From Bacteroidota bacterium (GTDB lineage Bacteria > Bacteroidota > Bacteroidia > Bacteroidales > VadinHA17), in contig DAOVLD010000104.1 of assembly GCA_030631445.1 (NCBI GenBank), positions 1-6,669 of the forward strand: DNA of 6,669 bases, given 5' to 3'. Shown in pieces: positions 1 through 4,894 of the stretch (its first letter is position 1; the number at the start of each line of letters is the position of its first letter). Under the pieces are notes generated by a model. The model did not search any database, had not been told where the DNA came from, and saw nothing but the letters and a program-made list of their open reading frames with translations. The translations under genes were made by a program, and so were the position numbers.

Positions 1-644
1 CCTTCCAGTGAAATTACATTCTCACTGGCGAATGTTGATAAAGTCCTGATGGCATTCGATGTAGTCATATTGGATAAATTGGCAATATCTTCCCTGGAAA
101 GGTAAACTTTCAGGGTTGCTCCATCTTGCTCAAAATCATAAGTGTTCATCAGAAAAAGTAAAGATTCAGCAAGTCTGCCCCTAATATGTTTCTGTGTTAA
201 GGTAACCGTTCGGCGATTAGAAAATCCCAGTTCAGTAGCTAATGATGAGAGAAAACGCATGGTGAGTCTGGCATTATCTCTTAAAATTTTAAATAAGACA
301 TCTTTATCCAAAATACAAATTGTGGAATCTTCTATGGCTACCGATGAGGCAATATAATTTTCTCCTGCAAAAAGTGCCCTGTAACCAATAAACCCATATG
401 GTTTTGCCATTCGTACAATTTGTTCTCTTCCGCCAACACCTTCCTTGAATATTTTTACTTTCCCTTGTGCCAGGCATATTAAACCCAAAGGTTTATCTCC
501 TTCTTTGTAAATTATTTCACTTTTCTTGAAATACGCAAGTGTGTGATTCTCATTAAGAATTTTTTTTTCTTCTTCAGAAATGATATTGAAAACCGACTTA
601 CTGTTTTCAATAACATCTTCAAAATGTGGGTTGCTATATTGCAT
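1..644 (-). CDS. Crp/Fnr-family transcriptional regulator (3' end beyond the window)
   Basis: The minus frame is open from ATG 644-642 to the window edge and gives 214 codons; the codon before the ATG is a stop, so this is the first possible Met. Residues about 20-135 form a cyclic-nucleotide-binding-like beta roll (FKKSEIIYKEGD, LICLAQGKVKIFKEG, then GYRALFAGENYIASSVAIED). Residues about 150-214 are a Crp-type winged helix (QKHIRGRLAESLLFL, then LSREDIANLSNMTTSNAIRT as recognition region). The effector pocket lacks the Arg-Ser/Ala-Ala-Thr signature of true cAMP receptors, and there is no N-terminal Cys cluster as in Fnr, so the effector is unknown. Such divergent pockets are common in Bacteroidota members of the family. 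It should bind DNA as a dimer in the cytoplasm. It lies 152 bp downstream of nadE on the same strand, with its own promoter candidate at 676-683. The family call is firm; the regulon cannot be read from here. Confidence 0.9.
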   Translation of the reverse strand, partial: MQYSNPHFEDVIENSKSVFNIISEEEKKILNENHTLAYFKKSEIIYKEGDKPLGLICLAQGKVKIFKEGVGGREQIVRMAKPYGFIGYRALFAGENYIASSVAIEDSTICILDKDVLFKILRDNARLTMRFLSSLATELGFSNRRTVTLTQKHIRGRLAESLLFLMNTYDFEQDGATLKVYLSREDIANLSNMTTSNAIRTLSTFASENVISLE

Positions 645-659
645 TTAGAAAAGTTGAAT

Positions 660-673
660 ATGTTGCAAAACAT
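660..673. promoter_or_regulatory. Candidate operator ATGTT-N4-AACAT
   Basis: The sequence ATGTTGCAAAACAT has perfect 5-bp arms around a 4-bp spacer. It sits just downstream of the predicted -7 element, about where transcription of the Crp/Fnr gene would start. Its 5-4-5 geometry is that of Crp/Fnr-family sites such as TTGAT-N4-ATCAA, which makes autoregulation a natural guess. The arms are short, so chance is possible. Confidence 0.3.
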
Positions 674-675
674 GC

Positions 676-683
676 CAAAGGTA
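676..683 (-). promoter_or_regulatory. Candidate -7 promoter element of the Crp/Fnr gene
   Basis: On the minus strand the bases read TACCTTTG, an exact match to the Bacteroidota -7 consensus TAnnTTTG. It lies 31 bp upstream of the ATG, so the leader would be roughly 25 nt. The -33 position (about 700-703) reads TTAG rather than TTTG, a weak match. A run of T on the minus strand lies between the two. This supports separate transcription of the regulator rather than only read-through from nadE. Confidence 0.45.
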
Positions 684-755
684 AAAAAAAAATTAAGAAC
701 TAAAAAATTTGCAGAATTAATCAGTTAACAGTCAGCAATAGGCGATTCGTAACAT

Positions 756-798
756 TTTAGACATTTACTCATTCACTCATTTACTCATTCACTCATTT
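756..798 (-). repeat. 43-bp interspersed repeat, copy A (3' end of nadE)
   Basis: This stretch matches 4852-4894 at 40 of 43 positions by direct alignment, in the same orientation. On the plus strand it begins TTTAGACATTT and continues with an alternating TCATTCAC / TCATTTAC pattern. It ends inside the nadE stop codon (797-799), and the TCATT pattern continues into the last nadE codons (Asn-Asp). It lies immediately 3' of nadE on the transcribed strand. No strong hairpin is visible, so it does not look like a classical terminator. Confidence 0.75.
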
Positions 799-2452
799 AA
801 TCATTGTAGCGTGCAACCAGTGGCATTCTTCTGCCTGCTCCAAATGCTTTTGAGGAAATACGTAAGATGGGAGGTGCCTGATAGCGCTTATACTCATTTA
901 TGTTCACAAGATGAATAATTTTTCTAACAAGTTTATTGTCAAATCCATTTTTAGTGATTTCATCTGATGACATTTGCTTTTCGATATACAAAAAAAGAAT
1001 ATCATCAAGTATTTCATAATCGGGAAGTGAATCGGTGTCTTTCTGATCATGCTTAAGTTCTGCTGAAGGGGGTTTTAAAATAGTGTTTTCAGGGATTATT
1101 TCTTTATTACGGTTAATGAAGCGTGCCAACCTGTAGACCTCGCTTTTATAAACATCTCCAAGCACAGAAAGGCCGCCTGCCATATCACCATACAATGTCC
1201 CATATCCGACAGCAGCTTCACTTTTATTTGAGGTGTTTAAAAGTATATGTCCAAACTTGTTTGAAACAGCCATTAATAAAACTCCACGTATTCGAGCTTG
1301 TATATTCTCTTCGGTAGTATTATCAGGAAGTCCCCTGAAGAGAGGTTTCAGTGATTGCTTAAAGTCTTTGAACATTTGTTCTATTGGGACAATATTGTAA
1401 TCTGTTTGCAGATTATCGGCGAGTGAAATAGCATCTGTTATGGAATGTTCTGATGAATATCTTGAAGGTAATAAAAAAGCTTTTATGTTTTTCTTGCCTA
1501 ATGCCTCGCTGGCTATTGCAAGACTCACCGCCGAATCAATTCCTCCTGATAAACCAAGTATTGCTTTCCCAAAATTCATTTTATGAAAGTAGTCGCGAAG
1601 TCCCATAACCAATGCGTAATATATGTTTTCAGTTATGTTATCTTTAATAATTGGTAAAGGTGTTCCTGTTTCAATTTCTTGAGAATCTATTATTTTGAAA
1701 TCTTCTTTAAAATATTTTAAACGTTCAACTATTTTACCTTCCGTGTTTACAACTAATGATCCTCCTTCAAAAATAAGTTCAGTTTGTGCACCAACCTGAT
1801 TCACATAAATTATGGGAGTTTTAAATTTTTTTGCCTGGCTGGTAAAAATATTTCGCTTTGTTTCTATTCTGGAATATACAAAAGGGGAGGCAGCAATGTT
1901 AATAATAAAATCAGGGTTCTGTAAACTTAATTCTTTTATAGGGGATATATTGTATATACTGTTTCTGCCAAAATCGCTCTCAGATAACTGTTGATCCCAC
2001 AAGTCTTCACAAATAGTTATGGCAATTTTTTTCCCTTTAAAATTCACTACGCTAAATTTGGTATTGGATTCAAAATACCGGTACTCATCGAATATGTCGT
2101 AGGTAGGAAGGAGAGTTTTATTTACAGTGAAGATAATTTGTCCTTCTGATAAAAAATATGCTGTATTGAAAAGATTCTTTCCGGTTTTTGCCGGATTCAG
2201 ACTCGGACTGCCAACAATTGCAGCAATATTTTTACATTGTTTTGCAATTTCAATAACCGCTTGCTTGCAATTATCAATAAACGACTTGTGCTCAAGAAGA
2301 TCGAGCGGAGGATACCCGGGAACAGAAAATTCAGGAAAGATAACCAGATCAACATCTTTTTCTTTTGCTTCTTTGATTTTGTCCGTTATTGCACTGATGT
2401 TCCTTTCAAAATTTCCTATATGTGGATTAAGCTGAGCAATGGCAATTTTCAT
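797..2452 (-). CDS. nadE: Glutamine-dependent NAD+ synthetase
   Basis: The 551-residue protein catalyses the last step of NAD+ synthesis: ATP-dependent amidation of nicotinate adenine dinucleotide, with ammonia drawn from glutamine. The N-terminal half (about 1-265) is a nitrilase-fold glutaminase with the Glu-Lys-Cys triad visible as E41 (FPEFSVPGYPP), K112 (VNKTLLPTY) and C148 (ITICEDLWD). The C-terminal half (about 275-551) is the synthetase, with the PP-loop SGGIDS at 302-307, ENIQARIRG at 382-390, LLNTSNKSE at 404-412 and PPSAEL at 461-466. Length and domain order match the two-domain bacterial form, and all key residues are present, so it should be active without a separate ammonia source. 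The ATG at 2452 begins the conserved strand MKIAIAQLNP. It follows a small outer-membrane protein gene by 21 bp and is probably co-transcribed with it, although no functional link is obvious. No Shine-Dalgarno sequence is seen. The last two codons and the stop run into an intergenic repeat. Confidence 0.97.
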   Translation of the reverse strand: MKIAIAQLNPHIGNFERNISAITDKIKEAKEKDVDLVIFPEFSVPGYPPLDLLEHKSFIDNCKQAVIEIAKQCKNIAAIVGSPSLNPAKTGKNLFNTAYFLSEGQIIFTVNKTLLPTYDIFDEYRYFESNTKFSVVNFKGKKIAITICEDLWDQQLSESDFGRNSIYNISPIKELSLQNPDFIINIAASPFVYSRIETKRNIFTSQAKKFKTPIIYVNQVGAQTELIFEGGSLVVNTEGKIVERLKYFKEDFKIIDSQEIETGTPLPIIKDNITENIYYALVMGLRDYFHKMNFGKAILGLSGGIDSAVSLAIASEALGKKNIKAFLLPSRYSSEHSITDAISLADNLQTDYNIVPIEQMFKDFKQSLKPLFRGLPDNTTEENIQARIRGVLLMAVSNKFGHILLNTSNKSEAAVGYGTLYGDMAGGLSVLGDVYKSEVYRLARFINRNKEIIPENTILKPPSAELKHDQKDTDSLPDYEILDDILFLYIEKQMSSDEITKNGFDNKLVRKIIHLVNINEYKRYQAPPILRISSKAFGAGRRMPLVARYND

Positions 2453-2473
2453 AGTACTTTTATTTTCCGGTCA

Positions 2474-3184
2474 TTAGAAAATAATTCCGCAATGCATAGA
2501 CACACTATTAAGTATTATCTTATCAGCAAGCTGATTTTCACCATCAGTTGTGATATCTAATATCCCATTTTGATAATTGAGACCAAACTGTAAAGCTGTT
2601 TGCCCGCCAAGTGAATATTGTATACCTATCTCCAGGTGATACCCGAGATTAAACAGATTGATCTCGTCACTAATGCTCTCAGAATCGATTATCTTATCAG
2701 TTGTTAATCCGGTAGCGCTAATATTTATCATAGGATCAATTCCTGCTTTAGCGAAAAAGGTAAAATATCCGATTTCATCAGACTTGAATTTTAGTCCCAG
2801 TGGAATGGTAATGTATTGCATTTTGCAAGTAAGAATATTACCAGGGTAAAGTGTATCTATCCTGTTGGTAAGTTGCAAAATTGTTGAATCTTCATAGCTG
2901 ATTTTACCTCCTAACCGATTAATTGAAATACCTGTTGAGAAAGCATAATTATTGGTAAAATAGCTGTTCATGGAAATACCAATATTAATCCCAGACCGTG
3001 AACCTTCGTTTGTAACCTCTTTGATATCAGGCTTTAGCCAACTGATCTGTGGATTGGCAAAAAATCCGAAGCGGATTCCTTGTGAAAATCCTCTGCCGGT
3101 TATCAGGATAAAAGACAATATGATGAGGAAAACAATCTTTGCAATGGAGGGTAGTTTTATTATTTTTACATTCAGGTTTTTCAT
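2474..3184 (-). CDS. Small outer-membrane beta-barrel protein, PorT-like
   Basis: The 236-residue protein has a long basic n-region, a hydrophobic core at about 17-30 and a likely signal-peptidase site after GFSQ (residue 35). The mature part alternates polar and hydrophobic residues in about eight amphipathic strands, including IRFGFFANPQISW, YITIPLGLKFK, FTFFAKAGIDPMI, YHLEIGIQYSL and ALQFGLNYQNG. It ends in Phe, as is usual for barrels inserted by the Bam complex. This pattern, and in particular the YxxIPLxLKF strand, is typical of the Bacteroidota PorT/OMP_b-brl_2 group of eight-stranded barrels. Whether it is the true PorT of the type IX secretion system cannot be decided: many paralogues share the fold and no other type IX gene is adjacent. 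It is divergent from gldB and 21 bp upstream of nadE. The ATG at 3184 is preferred because it gives a complete signal peptide. Confidence 0.75.
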   Translation of the reverse strand: MKNLNVKIIKLPSIAKIVFLIILSFILITGRGFSQGIRFGFFANPQISWLKPDIKEVTNEGSRSGINIGISMNSYFTNNYAFSTGISINRLGGKISYEDSTILQLTNRIDTLYPGNILTCKMQYITIPLGLKFKSDEIGYFTFFAKAGIDPMINISATGLTTDKIIDSESISDEINLFNLGYHLEIGIQYSLGGQTALQFGLNYQNGILDITTDGENQLADKIILNSVSMHCGIIF

Positions 3185-3232
3185 ATTGGAATATTATCGT
3201 TTTAAAGATATCTCAAAAAATTCTCAAAAGGT

Positions 3233-3262
3233 AAAGATAAGAAGTTATAAGTGAACTAAAGT
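3233..3262 (+). repeat. 30-bp direct repeat, copy 1
   Basis: This copy matches 3287-3316 at 28 of 30 positions, offset by 54 bp. It begins AAAGATAAGAAGTT and ends CTAAAGT. A shorter related unit, AGTAACTAAAGTTAA (3267-3281), lies between the two copies. Confidence 0.75.
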
Positions 3263-3286
3263 TAAAAGTAACTAAAGTTAAGAAGA

Positions 3287-3316
3287 AAAGATAAGAAGTT
3301 AAAAGTGATCTAAAGT
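3287..3316 (+). repeat. 30-bp direct repeat, copy 2
   Basis: This is the second copy of the unit at 3233-3262, with two substitutions. A further partial unit, AGTGAACTAT (3321-3330), follows directly and leads into the CTTCGACTACGCTCAG element. Confidence 0.75.
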
Positions 3317-3329
3317 ATAAAGTGAACTA

Positions 3330-3349
3330 TGCTTCGACTACGCTCAGTA
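3330..3349 (+). repeat. TGCTTCGACTACGCTCAGTA element
   Basis: This G+C-richer 20-mer stands out in A-rich surroundings. I recall near-identical CTTCGACTACGCTCAG words recurring between genes in Bacteroidota and some other bacterial genomes; this is memory and was not checked here. It does not form a clear hairpin by itself. Only one copy is in the window, so its repeat nature is inferred. Confidence 0.45.
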
Positions 3350-3368
3350 TAAAAAGTTGAGAAGAGAA

Positions 3369-3382
3369 GAAGTTTAAACTTC
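3369..3382. repeat. 14-bp perfect palindrome
   Basis: GAAGTTTAAACTTC is a perfect palindrome with no spacer. It lies about 95 bp upstream of gldB, between the direct repeats and the TTTAGNCACT units. It could be a protein-binding site or simply part of the repeat. The longer arms GAAGAAGT (3366-3373) and ACTTCTTC (3405-3412) also pair across a loop of about 31 nt. Confidence 0.4.
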
Positions 3383-3388
3383 AGGCAT

Positions 3389-3423
3389 TTTAGGCACTTT
3401 AGTCACTTCTTCATTTAGTCACT
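3389..3423 (-). repeat. Three TTTAGNCACT decamers
   Basis: TTTAGGCACT (3389-3398), TTTAGTCACT (3398-3407) and TTTAGTCACT (3414-3423) occur almost in tandem. Their reverse complement, AGTGACTAAA, differs by one inserted base from the AGTGAACTAAA and AGTGATCTAAA words of the 30-bp direct repeats, so the two groups are in inverted orientation. The same decamer, as TTTAGACATT, begins both copies of the 43-bp repeat at 756 and 4852. Confidence 0.6.
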
Positions 3424-3476
3424 GAATAGTTACAAATAATCTTTTAATTTTAAAATTACGATACATTAATATAATT

Positions 3477-4508
3477 ATGATCAGGAAAATTAGCCTTTTG
3501 AGTCTTTTACTACTTTTACTCTTATCATGTAACCGGAGTAATTTTAAGGTAGATATTGATAATATTGATTTGGAAATCAAGATCAAAAGACTGGAAAAAG
3601 ACCTGTTTGAACTATCCGTTGATAGTATTGCTTCCTCAATACCTTACCTGGAAAATAAATACAGTCATTTTTATGAATTATTTAATTATGTAATAAACAT
3701 TGGCGAAACAAGATCCCCCTATTATCCTCGATATCTCAAAAGCTTTATTACTGATCGTACTAACCGTGAAGTATACCTGGCTACTAATAGGGAGTTCCCT
3801 GATATTGATATGTTGGAAAAAGAATTAACAGAAGCTTTTAAGCATTATAAGCATTATTTCAGTGAGAAAACAATACCGGATATATATACATTTATTTCAG
3901 GGTTCAATGCCTCTATTATAATTGATACAAATATACTGGCAATTGGTCTTGATCGTTACCTGGGGACCGAATGTGAATACTATGATCATCTGGGTTTTTA
4001 CGAATATCAACAGGCAAACATGCATAAGGAAAAAATTGTTACTGATTGTTTGTTTGCATGGGTTTCTTCAGAATGGTATTTTAATATGCAGGGGTCAAGA
4101 GAATTAGCAAATAATGTGTTAAATAATATTATACATGAAGGTAAGTTGGTGTATCTTGTTAAATCATTGGTTCCCCGGGAAGATATCAGCTTAATAATGG
4201 GATACTCTGCGGACCAGATGAAATTTTGTCGCAGGAATGAAAAACAAATGTGGACTTACCTGATTGAGCACAAATTACTTTTTAGCTCTGACCGTATGAC
4301 AGTGAATAAACTTATAGGTGAAGCACCATTCACAAGTTACTTCCCTGGTGAATCACCGGGCAGGGCAGCTATATGGATAGGGTATAGGATTGTTGAACAG
4401 TATATGCGGAATAACCCGGGTTTAACACTCAGTGATTTAGTGGAAAACAATGATTATCAGTTGATTTTGGAGGGTTCAGGATATAATCCGCGTGAACGTA
4501 AAAAATAA
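3477..4508 (+). CDS. gldB: GldB-like gliding motility/secretion-associated lipoprotein
   Basis: The 343-residue protein starts with a lipoprotein signal peptide: MIRK, a Leu-rich core, then lipobox LLSC with the acylated Cys at 18. The body follows GldB landmarks: DIDNIDLEIKIKRLEKDLF at about 26-44, IGLDRYLG at 157-164, IIHEGKLVY at 218-226, RRNEKQMW at 252-259, then SPGRAAIWIGYRIVEQYM at 293-310 and a C-terminal SGYNPR. Length is close to that of known GldB proteins. In Flavobacterium johnsoniae GldB is required for gliding; its biochemical role is unknown. The residues after the Cys (NRSN) show no acidic/Lys surface-export signal, so a periplasm-facing lipoprotein is likely. The HEGK segment resembles part of predicted zinc-protease families, but no HExxH is present, so catalysis is not supported. 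No gldC follows; a terminator and a convergent ferredoxin do. The family call is good; a gliding function in this organism is inference. Confidence 0.85.
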   Translation: MIRKISLLSLLLLLLLSCNRSNFKVDIDNIDLEIKIKRLEKDLFELSVDSIASSIPYLENKYSHFYELFNYVINIGETRSPYYPRYLKSFITDRTNREVYLATNREFPDIDMLEKELTEAFKHYKHYFSEKTIPDIYTFISGFNASIIIDTNILAIGLDRYLGTECEYYDHLGFYEYQQANMHKEKIVTDCLFAWVSSEWYFNMQGSRELANNVLNNIIHEGKLVYLVKSLVPREDISLIMGYSADQMKFCRRNEKQMWTYLIEHKLLFSSDRMTVNKLIGEAPFTSYFPGESPGRAAIWIGYRIVEQYMRNNPGLTLSDLVENNDYQLILEGSGYNPRERKK

Positions 4509-4510
4509 AA

Positions 4511-4546
4511 AAAAGCACATGGAATACCATGTACTTTAGTGCTTTT
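4511..4546. terminator. Bidirectional hairpin terminator between gldB and ferredoxin
   Basis: The outer stem is AAAAGCAC (4511-4518) with GTGCTTTT (4539-4546). The inner stem is ATGG (4519-4522) with CCAT (4527-4530) around the loop AATA, leaving an 8-nt bulge on one side; an alternative inner stem ACATGG/CCATGT is also possible. On the minus strand the hairpin is followed by a run of T, as expected of an intrinsic terminator for the ferredoxin. On the plus strand the T run is shorter. It starts two bases after the gldB stop codon. Confidence 0.8.
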
Positions 4547-4562
4547 CTGATTGACAGAACTT

Positions 4563-4733
4563 TTACTCTGCCGGATGGATTGCCTCAACCGGGCAAACAT
4601 CAACACATGCTTCACAATCGGTACACAGTTCAGGATCAATCTTATAGATATCACCTTCTGAGATTGCTTCGACAGGACATTCATCAACGCAAGCACCACA
4701 TGCTGTACAATCGTCGTTAATTACATAAGCCAT
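4563..4733 (-). CDS. Dicluster 2x[4Fe-4S] ferredoxin
   Basis: The 56-residue protein carries two CxxCxxCxxxCP motifs: C9, C12, C15, C19 (CTACGACVDECP) and C37, C40, C43, C47 (CTDCEACVDVCP). Each is followed by VEAI, with the near two-fold repeat of clostridial-type ferredoxins. It is a small cytoplasmic low-potential electron carrier, typically serving oxidoreductases such as pyruvate:ferredoxin oxidoreductase; the partner is not encoded here. The start at 4733 is chosen because MAYVINDDC is the usual N-terminus of the family and length. A longer reading from 4790 would add 19 residues encoded by A+T-rich DNA that overlaps the predicted promoter. It is probably monocistronic: its own promoter at 4776-4805, a palindrome in the leader, and a hairpin terminator at 4511-4546. 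All eight cluster Cys are present. Confidence 0.95.
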   Translation of the reverse strand: MAYVINDDCTACGACVDECPVEAISEGDIYKIDPELCTDCEACVDVCPVEAIHPAE

Positions 4734-4751
4734 TGCTATAAAGTTTTGAAT

Positions 4752-4770
4752 TAATAAATCAGATTTATTA
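4752..4770. promoter_or_regulatory. Candidate operator palindrome in the ferredoxin leader
   Basis: TAATAAATCAGATTTATTA has perfect 9-bp arms around a single central A. It starts 5 bp downstream of the ferredoxin -7 element, so it covers the expected transcription start and the beginning of the leader. A dimeric repressor bound there would block transcription. It does not match the Crp (TGTGA-N6-TCACA) or Fnr (TTGAT-N4-ATCAA) consensus, and it only loosely resembles an A+T-rich Fur box. As RNA it would form only a weak A-U hairpin. Confidence 0.4.
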
Positions 4771-4775
4771 TTCTG

Positions 4776-4805
4776 CAAAAGTATTTTCATTTTTTGAAAA
4801 GCAAA
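4776..4805 (-). promoter_or_regulatory. Bacteroidota-type promoter of the ferredoxin gene
   Basis: On the minus strand TTTG (4805-4802) is followed after 18 bp by TACTTTTG (4783-4776). Both elements match the Bacteroidota primary-sigma promoter (-33 TTTG or TTG, -7 TAnnTTTG), with spacing in the accepted range. Transcription would start near 4768-4770, giving a leader of about 35 nt. That would place the alternative upstream ATG at 4790 outside the message and supports the start at 4733. Confidence 0.65.
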
Positions 4806-4851
4806 GAAAAAAGCACAAAAAATTTTAATATTTAACTTTTATTTTAAAAAC

Positions 4852-4894
4852 TTTAGACATTTCCTCATTCACTCATTCAATCATTCACTCATTT
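4852..4894 (-). repeat. 43-bp interspersed repeat, copy B (3' end of the M20 gene)
   Basis: This stretch matches 756-798 at 40 of 43 positions. On the minus strand the repeat contains ATGAGTGAATGA, which the M20 gene reads in frame as Met-Ser-Glu-stop (4892-4881). The last residues and the stop codon of the hydrolase are therefore made of repeat sequence, and the rest of the repeat lies in the region downstream of the gene. Confidence 0.75.

Larger units (their letters stand above)
3185..3476. other. Divergent intergenic region rich in short repeats
   Basis: This 292-bp gap lies between the divergent starts of the outer-membrane protein gene and gldB and must hold both promoters. I found no exact TAnnTTTG. 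The nearest candidates are TATCTTTA on the minus strand (3203-3210 and 3232-3239) and TAATTTTA on the plus strand (3445-3452), none with a convincing -33 element. The rest is A-rich repetitive sequence: a 30-bp direct repeat, a TGCTTCGACTACGCTCAGTA element, a 14-bp palindrome and three TTTAGNCACT units. No credible small ORF was seen. Confidence 0.7.

Noticed and set aside
543..728. Plus-strand small ORF opposite the regulator start and promoter
   Set aside because: It is antisense to the conserved Crp/Fnr N-terminus and its Lys/Phe-rich product reflects A/T runs.
756..798. TCATTCAC/TCATTTAC pattern considered as a CRISPR array or tandem VNTR array
   Set aside because: The units are about 8 bp with no unique spacers between them, and the block overlaps a stop codon. 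It fits a short degenerate repeat, not a CRISPR array.
2127..2435. Plus-strand open frame of 102 codons (and an overlapping one to 2560) antisense to nadE
   Set aside because: It lies opposite the strongly conserved nitrilase domain of NadE and has no domain signature, promoter or lipoprotein/secretion logic; it is a shadow of the real gene.
3477..4508. GldB considered as an active zinc metalloprotease because of the His-Glu at 220-221
   Set aside because: The motif is HEGK, without the second His of HExxH or any other clear metal-binding set.
4457..4699. Minus-strand open frame of 80 codons overlapping the ferredoxin and the end of gldB
   Set aside because: It is out of frame with the ferredoxin, runs through the hairpin terminator and has no recognisable features.
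4734..4790. 19-residue N-terminal extension of the ferredoxin
   Set aside because: The extension would overlap the -7 element and the expected transcription start, and family members begin at the MAYVI-type Met.
4784..4860. Possible terminator for the M20 gene in the A+T-rich stretch upstream of the ferredoxin
   Set aside because: Only A/T runs are visible; no G+C-containing stem with a following T run was found.
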